Shown piece after piece: positions 26,010 through 31,625 of a stretch of 31,625 nt of DNA. Source of the stretch: Epulopiscium sp. Nele67-Bin004 (GTDB taxonomy: Bacteria; Bacillota_A; Clostridia; Lachnospirales; Cellulosilyticaceae); assembly GCA_002007315.1 (NCBI GenBank), contig LNZQ01000036.1, positions 1-31,625 of the forward strand. Direction: 5' to 3'. The notes beneath the pieces were generated by a model. The model was not told the origin of the DNA. It saw nothing but the letters and a program-made list of their open reading frames with translations, and did no database searches. How positions within the stretch are numbered: position 1 is the stretch's first letter; each line of letters opens with the position of its first letter. A program made the translations under genes and the position numbers.

Positions 26010-26173
26010 GTTTATAGCTTATCGGCTAAAACCTCTTTCAGTAGTTCGATTGCATTTTCGTCATCGGGATTATTTGTGCCAAGTTCTCCCCTAAATGCCC
26101 GTGCCAAAATTGATTTTTTCATTAGGTCAATTTTTTCAAGTAAGTTGCATAACTGTTGTGCTTGTTGTTCGTT
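25971..26173. repeat. 203-bp identical direct repeat, copy A (terminator + hsdS 3' end)
   Basis: Base-for-base identical with 29082-29284 on reading both copies. It covers the terminator and the last 54 or so codons of hsdS. Identity that includes non-coding sequence points to a recent duplication or continuing gene conversion. Confidence 0.92.
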
Positions 26174-27385
26174 TGATAAGAGGTTGTCAAGTATGTGAAC
26201 TATTTCGATTTGTTCATCAAGAGTTGGAACGAAAATACTAGCTACTTTAATTTTTTTAAGTGTTAACCTCGTTATCGCATTCCCTGTCATATTACTAATC
26301 ATAGTAGATTTAGTTAACGGTGAATTCAAGTTATACATCAAATACTTGGCGTTTAATATATGTGGATTTACCTTTAATAATGCTACTGATGAGAGTAATG
26401 AAAATTCTTGGCTGATTGTATTAATTGTAGCTATACCAGTAGTTGCCCCATCTTTGATATATAAAACATCACCTAATTCAACGTTACATCTATTATAAAT
26501 TTCCAAATGATCTTTTTTATTGACATAAGTAATATTTGAAAGGTCAATACCTGTTTCTTTAATATTTTTAGCTGTAACATACATAAAATCTCCTTGTTTA
26601 TCATTCTTAGGACTTTTATGAGTTCCATCTGTTATCTTCTTACAAATTTCTTTAAGTTCTCTATCTTCCCAGCTATCAAAGCTAACCCCATTCTCCTCAC
26701 GCCATTTAGCAGTAAGTTCTCCTGTAAATGCCTTATGCAAAATCGCAAGCTTTCTATTTTCAAACGACTCCAATGCAGTTTGCACAAGTTCTCTTGCTCT
26801 ATCAAGTTTACTAAACAACCGTTCCATTTTATCTACTATTCGTTGTTGCTCTGCAAGTGGAGGTAGTATAGCAAACAATTGCTCAAATCTACTTTTATTC
26901 AATATAGAAATAGTGGTTGCCACCGCACTACTTATCATTGTATCTTGCATATAGTGGCTATTCATCAACCAGTATATATATTTTTTATTTATTTTTCCTT
27001 TTGCAACTATTACGTTTATTTGTTGATTTGTAGAACCATCTACTCTACTAAATCCCACTTTACCGATTGTTCCTATACAGGCAACCAAAGTGCTATTTTT
27101 AGGTATAAATCTTCCTTTATCTATACCTGCTTGTGACAAAAACTCTCTTGCTTCTATAACGTTATAGCCTTGTTCCAAATCTGTAGGTTTAAAAAATGGA
27201 TAGTCCTCACCATAATATTCACTATTTTTCTTACTAGGTGTAGTTCCCGTTATAACATCACCTATATCTTTAATTCTGCACCAAACCCAATTACTTGGCA
27301 CATCATATGGCTTCTCATCTTCTGCCACTAACGCCTGCTCAACCAGCTCATCTAGCGACAACTTAGCCTTTTTAGCTTTCGCCAT
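26012..27385 (-). CDS. hsdS: Type I restriction specificity subunit HsdS, copy A
   Basis: 457 residues from the ATG at 27385 (AGGTGGTGA before it), matching the start of copy B. Two target-recognition domains (about 40-185 and 245-385) are each followed by a conserved helical spacer: 'LAEQQRIVDKMERLFSKLDRA' leading into the central block near 195-235, and the C-terminal block with EQIEIVHILDNLL near 395. HsdS sets the two half-sites of the DNA target and docks HsdM and HsdR. TRDs differ from copy B while the N-terminal 35, central 50 and C-terminal 65 residues are nearly identical. It is last in a unit with the AAA ATPase, not with hsdM. Confidence 0.93.
   Translation of the reverse strand: MAKAKKAKLSLDELVEQALVAEDEKPYDVPSNWVWCRIKDIGDVITGTTPSKKNSEYYGEDYPFFKPTDLEQGYNVIEAREFLSQAGIDKGRFIPKNSTLVACIGTIGKVGFSRVDGSTNQQINVIVAKGKINKKYIYWLMNSHYMQDTMISSAVATTISILNKSRFEQLFAILPPLAEQQRIVDKMERLFSKLDRARELVQTALESFENRKLAILHKAFTGELTAKWREENGVSFDSWEDRELKEICKKITDGTHKSPKNDKQGDFMYVTAKNIKETGIDLSNITYVNKKDHLEIYNRCNVELGDVLYIKDGATTGIATINTISQEFSLLSSVALLKVNPHILNAKYLMYNLNSPLTKSTMISNMTGNAITRLTLKKIKVASIFVPTLDEQIEIVHILDNLLSNEQQAQQLCNLLEKIDLMKKSILARAFRGELGTNNPDDENAIELLKEVLADKL
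26665..26807. repeat. Near-identical direct repeat, copy A (hsdS central block)
   Basis: About 143 bp with only a handful of differences from 29767-29909. It encodes the helical spacer between the two recognition domains. Confidence 0.88.
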
Positions 27386-27387
27386 TA
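27279..27387. repeat. Near-identical direct repeat, copy A (hsdS 5' end)
   Basis: About 109 bp almost the same as 30399-30507; from 27300 to the start codon only one base differs. It encodes the first 35 residues of HsdS. Confidence 0.88.
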
Positions 27388-27581
27388 TTTTCACCACCTA
27401 AATTATTGCTTCTCAATTCATTAATCAACTCTGCTAAATTAGTCCCCAAATTACTTTCTAATTCATCTATATCAGTACTAAAATTTCGAGAATTTTTAAT
27501 GGCAACATCTAAATTTTCAAGTAAACAAATTTTGTTTCTCGTCTCAACATATCCCCCCTTAGACTGGAAAAACTTCATCAA
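27372..27581 (-). CDS. Small overlapping ORF between the AAA ATPase and hsdS
   Basis: Up to 69 codons, overlapping the ATPase 3' end by 23 bp and the hsdS start by 14 bp. Composition is protein-like: an acidic, Leu/Asn-rich helix ('ELESNLGTNLAELINELRSNN'-like, residues about 42-61) that could pair with another helix. The start is uncertain: the ATG at 27578 has a weak, distant site, and an excellent AAGGGGGG at about 27558-27565 has no standard start codon of this frame just behind it. Tight overlaps suggest translational coupling with its neighbours. No family is recognised. Confidence 0.5.
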   Translation of the reverse strand: MMKFFQSKGGYVETRNKICLLENLDVAIKNSRNFSTDIDELESNLGTNLAELINELRSNNLGGENNGES

Positions 27582-28926
27582 ATACAGGAATTCCCTTATA
27601 TCGCCCTTCTAAATATGCTTTATCAACTTTTCTATCAAATCGTTCATTATACTCTTCCAAAGAATATATGTTTGATATGCCGTCTTCCTTATTAACAAAC
27701 CATATTTCATCTCGTCGTAACAATTCTAAATCCATTAATCTAGATTCATGAGTTGTTACGATTATTTGTATATTTTCTTTTTTTGCTAGTTCTATAAAAG
27801 TTTCTATAAATTTATACGTTAAGCAAGGGTGCAGACATCTATCCAGCTCATCTACTATATAGGTTTTGCCTTCTCCACCTAGTAAAATTTCTAACAAATC
27901 TAATATTCTTATCGTCCCGTCTGACTCTTCTTCAAGATTAAAATCTGCTATCGTTGATTGATGTTTAAACATTACTTTTTTACATTCAATCTCACTATTT
28001 TTGTTGATATCTATAATAAAAATTTCTTTATTGCTACGTATAATCATACCCATTTTCTTAATATGTCCAGCTTTTTCTATACTACGTATCATATCAATCG
28101 CTACTATATTTTTTAGTTCCTTAGGAACTTGACCTAATACTTCCTCAAATTCTACGTCAATAATTTTTAGCTCCGAAATATCCGTACCAAAAGCTGATAA
28201 CATTTTACTCGCCTTTTCTATTGTATTTGGATTAACCAAATATGAATAGTTAGAAACTGGCTGGTTTGGATAATAAATATTTAGTTTATCCTCAAACCAA
28301 TCGAATACATTTCTAAAAATTTTCACATTATCTGACTCTTGATATAAGTTTTTTTTATTTTGGTTCATAACGTTTAAAAATAACACTGTGTTATCATTTT
28401 TAATATCATCAATGTATACTTCTAACTTATTTTTAACACTTGAATTTTCAAAATCGATTCCTAGCTTATATCCCGATTTTTTTATATCTCTACTAAATAT
28501 AACTTTATTGTTATTATCTTTATCTAATTCAATTAGCCACTCACTAATAAATTTTCTTTCACTTAAAATAACTTCAAATCCGTAAGCATAATATTTTTCT
28601 TCTAATATAAACTCCATTTCAAAATAACTTGGCTGACCTTTGTTCGTTTCTTTTAGTTTACAAAATTTATTTTCAGTGCCTATTGGTAATCCTTGTATCA
28701 AGCATTGTTTAAAAAAACTCATAGCTTTTACTAAGTTAGATTTACCCGATGCATTTGCACCGTATATAGATGCTAGTTTTAGTAACTTCAAATTTTCGTC
28801 TATATATAAATGATTCTTTTTAGTACGTACATTCCCACTTATCATAGAAAATTCTTGTGATCCATTTTCATAGTCATCTTCACAGCCAAAGGATAAAAAA
28901 TTGCTAATACTAAATCTAATTATCAT
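27559..28926 (-). CDS. AAA ATPase of the RloA/COG1106 (AAA_15) type
   Basis: 455 residues. 'MIIRFSISNFLSFG' and 'EFSMISGNVRTKKNHLY' are the family N-terminus, followed by Walker A GANASGKS (residues 56-63). An ABC-like signature is seen as EESDGT near 335, Walker B ends in VDELDRCLHP near 365, and a switch His lies in 'IVTTHESRLMD' near 395. Proteins of this class are SMC/OLD-like ATPases found in defence islands, often with RloB or a nuclease partner and often inside type I restriction loci. No RloB, TOPRIM, HNH or HEPN nuclease is adjacent here; only the small ORF follows. AGGAGG precedes the ATG, and a promoter lies at 29030-29058. Confidence 0.88.
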   Translation of the reverse strand: MIIRFSISNFLSFGCEDDYENGSQEFSMISGNVRTKKNHLYIDENLKLLKLASIYGANASGKSNLVKAMSFFKQCLIQGLPIGTENKFCKLKETNKGQPSYFEMEFILEEKYYAYGFEVILSERKFISEWLIELDKDNNNKVIFSRDIKKSGYKLGIDFENSSVKNKLEVYIDDIKNDNTVLFLNVMNQNKKNLYQESDNVKIFRNVFDWFEDKLNIYYPNQPVSNYSYLVNPNTIEKASKMLSAFGTDISELKIIDVEFEEVLGQVPKELKNIVAIDMIRSIEKAGHIKKMGMIIRSNKEIFIIDINKNSEIECKKVMFKHQSTIADFNLEEESDGTIRILDLLEILLGGEGKTYIVDELDRCLHPCLTYKFIETFIELAKKENIQIIVTTHESRLMDLELLRRDEIWFVNKEDGISNIYSLEEYNERFDRKVDKAYLEGRYKGIPVFDEVFPV

Positions 28927-29029
28927 AATCGTTCCTCCTAATCATTAAATCAAATTCAATTTATACGTTTTTTTCACTTTTAATATGCAAATTTTTGTAC
29001 TTACTTGAATTAATTTAATCTATTATAAT

Positions 29030-29058
29030 ATACTATGTGAAATAATCACTTTTGTCAA
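29030..29058 (-). promoter_or_regulatory. Promoter of the AAA ATPase-ORF-hsdS unit
   Basis: TTGACA (29053-29058), 17-bp spacer, TAGTAT (29030-29035) on the minus strand, directly after the terminator of hsdS copy B. A leader of about 100 nt follows. No gene is seen in 28927-29081. Confidence 0.65.
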
Positions 29059-29081
29059 TATATTTTTTATATTCATTTATA

Positions 29082-29119
29082 AAAAAAGCAACCACACGTT
29101 ACCCTGTAGTTGCTTTTTT
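29082..29119 (-). terminator. Terminator of hsdS copy B
   Basis: Same hairpin and T-tract as at 25971-26009, directly after the copy B stop. Confidence 0.85.
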
Positions 29120-29284
29120 TGTTTATAGCTTATCGGCTAAAACCTCTTTCAGTAGTTCGATTGCATTTTCGTCATCGGGATTATTTGTGCCAAGTTCTCC
29201 CCTAAATGCCCGTGCCAAAATTGATTTTTTCATTAGGTCAATTTTTTCAAGTAAGTTGCATAACTGTTGTGCTTGTTGTTCGTT
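29082..29284. repeat. 203-bp identical direct repeat, copy B
   Basis: Partner of 25971-26173, same orientation, 3111 bp away. Confidence 0.92.
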
Positions 29285-30505
29285 AGTTAACAGGTTATCA
29301 AGTATGTGAACTATTTCGATTTGTTCAGCAAGAGTTGGGATATTAATATCTAATTCTTTTAACTTATTAGCATTTACTCCTGGCTGTGCTATACCTTGTT
29401 TTATATCAATTATTTGATTCCAATATAAAATTGATTGCATATAACTCCATAAATATTTAGGTAGTAGCTTTTTGTTAGGTAGTATATTAACTCTAATTAG
29501 ATATGAAGCAAATACAGCTTTCACATCTTGTTCAACAATATAACTTTTTCCAGTCGTTGCTCCTGTCCTTGCCACCAAAATATCATTTATCTTTAGCCCA
29601 TATTTCTGGAATTCTTCATTGCTAATAGTACAGTATGGCACTTTACTCCAATCAACATTTCCATCTTGTATATCTGTAATTCTTACAAATTTTGGACCAA
29701 CTTCTTCTTTACTTGCACTTTCTGTATAGCCATATTTAGTAGAGATATACTCTCCTAACTTTTTCTCTTCCCAACTATCAAAACTAACCCCATTCTCCTC
29801 ACGCCATTTAGCAGTAAGTTCTCCTGTAAACGCCTTATGCAAAATCGCAAGCTTTCTATTTTCAAACGACTCCAATGCAGTTTGCACAAGCTCTCTCGCT
29901 TTGTCAAGTTGTCTAAACATTGAATCAATTGTACTAGCTATACGCTTTTGTTCCTTAATAAGAGATAATGGAATTTTAAATTCCCCTATACGAAATAAAG
30001 CTAATTTAGGTTGAGTGCTAGATAAGGTGGATTGATCTATTTGATACTCTAAATAATAAGACTGTAACAAATATAGTAAATATTTTTTATCAATTCCCCT
30101 ACTCGGCGTAATTTTAGCTGCATTTTCTGTTAAGTTTGCTCCCTCAAGTTCTATCGGAATAATTCCAACTTTTCCAATAGTTCCTGCTATTGATATATAA
30201 ACATCTTTATTTGATACTGTATAATTTTTTATCAACATCTGTGTTTCTTCTTCTAAATATTTGATATTTTCAATATTAATAGTATTGTCGCCAAAATCTG
30301 TTACTCTAATATACGGATATTTAGTTTTCTCATCTATTAATACATGGTCTTTAGGTAGTCTCTTTCCACCTTTTATTGTAACTAATTCGCTCAATCTACA
30401 CCAAACCCAATTGTCAGGCACATCATATGGCTTCTCATCTTCTGCCACTAACGCCTGCTCAACCAGCTCATCTAGTGACAACTTAGCCTTTTTAGCTTTC
30501 GCCAT
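29123..30505 (-). CDS. hsdS: Type I restriction specificity subunit HsdS, copy B
   Basis: 460 residues with the same plan as copy A: recognition domain 1 (about 40-185), conserved spacer with 'KRIASTIDSMFRQLDKA', recognition domain 2 (about 245-390) and C-terminal spacer. The recognition domains share little with copy A, so the DNA half-sites should differ. The start ATG overlaps the hsdM stop as TAATG, with GGTGAGGA as ribosome site, so this copy is the direct partner of hsdM. Full length, no frameshift seen. Confidence 0.94.
   Translation of the reverse strand: MAKAKKAKLSLDELVEQALVAEDEKPYDVPDNWVWCRLSELVTIKGGKRLPKDHVLIDEKTKYPYIRVTDFGDNTINIENIKYLEEETQMLIKNYTVSNKDVYISIAGTIGKVGIIPIELEGANLTENAAKITPSRGIDKKYLLYLLQSYYLEYQIDQSTLSSTQPKLALFRIGEFKIPLSLIKEQKRIASTIDSMFRQLDKARELVQTALESFENRKLAILHKAFTGELTAKWREENGVSFDSWEEKKLGEYISTKYGYTESASKEEVGPKFVRITDIQDGNVDWSKVPYCTISNEEFQKYGLKINDILVARTGATTGKSYIVEQDVKAVFASYLIRVNILPNKKLLPKYLWSYMQSILYWNQIIDIKQGIAQPGVNANKLKELDINIPTLAEQIEIVHILDNLLTNEQQAQQLCNLLEKIDLMKKSILARAFRGELGTNNPDDENAIELLKEVLADKL
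29767..29909. repeat. Near-identical direct repeat, copy B (hsdS central block)
   Basis: Partner of 26665-26807, same orientation. Confidence 0.88.
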
Positions 30506-30507
30506 TA
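30399..30507. repeat. Near-identical direct repeat, copy B (hsdS 5' end)
   Basis: Partner of 27279-27387, same orientation, 3120 bp away. Confidence 0.88.
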
Positions 30508-31224
30508 ATCCTCACCACTCAACCTTTTAAGTTCATTAACAACACTCATCACAAGATCCACTGCTTCTTCAAGTTGTGCCACAATTTCCTCTCCACTTTC
30601 AACAGGGTCTTGTAAATCATCATAATCTACAACGCTATCATCACGAATAAGACCAATGTCTAAACTATCATTTTTTTCTTTAATCTGCTCACGACTAAAC
30701 ACTGAAAAGCGTTCATCTTCAACTTTGCTTCTATCCTCAGCCATATATGCTGCAACAAAGCCGTCAAAATGTTCAGCTTTTAAAGGATTAGTCTTTCCGA
30801 AGTTTGGCATATTTGTACGCATATCATAAACCCAAACTTCTTTGGTATTATCTTTTTCTGTCTTACCTCTAGTGAAAAATAATACATTCGTCTTAACACC
30901 TTGAGCATAGAAAATTCCAGTTGGCAACCTTAAAATTGTGTGTAAATTACATTTATTCATAAGGTCGTCACGAATAGCCGCACCATCTCCATCAGCAAAA
31001 AGCACGTTATCAGGCAAAATAACACCCGCTCTAGCATTACCCGTTGCACGTAAACTTCTATATATATGTTGCAAAAAGTTTAGCTGTTTATTTGATGTCA
31101 TATACGTTAAGTCATCACGAGTTGCACGCTCTCCACCTTTTTTTGTACCAAATGGTGGATTTGTTAACACTACATCAAAGTCTTTCATTTGTTTACCAAC
31201 TGTTGCAAGTGTATCTCCAAACAC
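30505..31224 (-). pseudogene. hsdM: Type I DNA methyltransferase HsdM, 3' part only, interrupted by an IS605-type element
   Basis: About 240 residues of the C-terminal half of an N6-adenine methylase. The catalytic motif IV NPPF follows at 'VVLTNPPFGTKKGGER', and 'NKQLNFLQHIYRSL', 'ARAGVILPDNVLFADG' and 'GVKTNVLFFTRG' are standard HsdM blocks. Missing are the N-terminal helical domain and the SAM-binding motif I, normally some 200-300 residues more. The homologous frame enters at about 'KIVFGDTL' (31222-31240) and, directly before it, the sequence becomes the right end of a TnpB element. The GTG at 31224 is only a computed start. Unless the element leaves precisely, no functional HsdM can be made from this copy. 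Ends with TAATG coupling to hsdS copy B. Confidence 0.88.
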
Positions 31225-31412
31225 AATTTTCCGATACGAAAAATATATATAAATCTAACATAATCTATATATTTCTACTGTGATGCGACTTATACCTATT
31301 AGGTTTTTCGTCTTGCATCTTCCTGCTTCATAGAGTCTGTCCTCAGCACTTTCCCCCTACTAACATTTGATATAACTCTCCACAGGCTTAACTTCCCCAG
31401 TATCGATAGGTA
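31225..31412 (-). ncRNA. TnpB-associated omega RNA (reRNA) scaffold region with element right end
   Basis: The 188 nt after the tnpB stop contain the conserved words CCTGTGGAGAG and GAAGCAGGAA seen after many clostridial tnpB genes. A terminal hairpin follows at 31282-31319: GATGC..GAC pairs with GTC..GCATC (8 bp with a 2-base bulge), enclosing an inner ACCTA/TAGGT stem. In characterised TnpB systems the RNA starts inside tnpB, covers the right end and carries as guide the 16-20 nt just beyond the element. Here the bases beyond are hsdM. Expression and exact ends are inferred. Confidence 0.65.
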
Positions 31413-31625
31413 CTAATAGTTAGATAAATTTATACTTGCATTTAAGTCACGGTCTATCACTAATCCACAACATTCACATTTATAAATTCTATCTTTTAGC
31501 TTTAAATCTACTTTTTTATTACCACATTTACTACATAATTTTGATGATGGAAACCATCTATCTGCTACAACAAAATTTATAAAATACATTTCGCACTTAT
31601 ATTTTAGTTGCCTAACAACTTCATA
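31413..31625 (-). CDS. tnpB: RNA-guided nuclease TnpB, C-terminal 70 residues (runs off the window)
   Basis: The visible end holds the TnpB zinc-finger pair CSKC ... CECC (about 30 and 12 residues before the last catalytic part) and the RuvC-III motif DRDLNASINL with the catalytic Asp. 'ADRWFPSSKLCSKCG' is the typical lead-in. The stop is TAG at 31413-31415. TnpB cuts DNA matched by the guide of its omega RNA and needs a short target-adjacent motif equal to the element's left flank. The part visible is intact; whether the rest is cannot be known here. Confidence 0.92.
   Translation of the reverse strand, partial: YEVVRQLKYKCEMYFINFVVADRWFPSSKLCSKCGNKKVDLKLKDRIYKCECCGLVIDRDLNASINLSNY

Larger units (their letters stand above)
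31225..31625 (-). mobile_element. IS200/IS605-family element, right (3') part
   Basis: Contains the tnpB 3' end and the structured right end, inserted in hsdM. The left end, any tnpA and the target motif lie past the window edge. The right boundary falls between about 31223 and 31281; hsdM similarity cannot fix it more closely by eye. Confidence 0.82.

Noticed and set aside
31044..31283. Plus-strand frames opposite hsdM
   Set aside because: Shadows of the hsdM coding strand without ribosome sites.

Overview
The window is a chimera. About the first 2.45-2.7 kb looks like vertebrate, probably teleost, nuclear DNA: low coding density, poly-A tracts, a GCTAAC/GTTAGC-type motif common in fish genomes, and two short exon-like blocks with splice-site flanks. 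From about 2.7 kb to the end it is low-GC Gram-positive bacterial DNA: dense genes, strong AGGAGG ribosome sites, TTGACA-17-TATAAT promoters, and a sporulation set (spoVT, yabP, yabQ, a GerM-domain lipoprotein) typical of endospore-forming Clostridia/Lachnospirales. A gut bacterium assembled with host fish DNA (for example an Epulopiscium-type surgeonfish symbiont) would fit, but that is inference.

Layout: 2.7-8.7 kb is an envelope and metal-uptake region on the minus strand. It holds a repeat-bearing substrate-binding lipoprotein, a short-chain dehydrogenase, a second binding lipoprotein, a ZIP metal transporter and a protein that may be a split-barrel flavin/heme protein. Similar 18-19 bp palindromes (TTAGT-N8-ACTAA) lie in front of three of these genes and suggest one shared, possibly metal-responsive, regulator. 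8.7-11.9 kb carries a D-aminopeptidase, a CorA-like protein and a YycJ-type metallo-hydrolase. 11.9-12.4 kb is a five-tRNA operon (Asn-Trp-Asp-Val-Met) with a clear promoter and terminator. 12.4-21.7 kb is a conserved clostridial core: comEA, a two-component system, a GerM-domain gene, comEC, holA, spoVT, hup, and rqcP-yabP-yabQ-divIC. 21.9-25.9 kb has a DD-carboxypeptidase, a chemotaxis receptor and a small secreted orphan protein.

25.97-31.6 kb is a type I restriction-modification defence island. It has two hsdS genes in direct orientation that share N-terminal, central and C-terminal blocks and an identical terminator, but have different target-recognition domains. Between them sit an RloA-like AAA ATPase with its own promoter and a tiny overlapping ORF. 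Upstream of the second hsdS, hsdM is cut off in its N-terminal half by the right end of an IS200/IS605-type element. That element's TnpB C-terminus and 3' structured RNA (omega/reRNA-like) face hsdM, so the RNA guide would read into hsdM itself. No hsdR is visible in the window.
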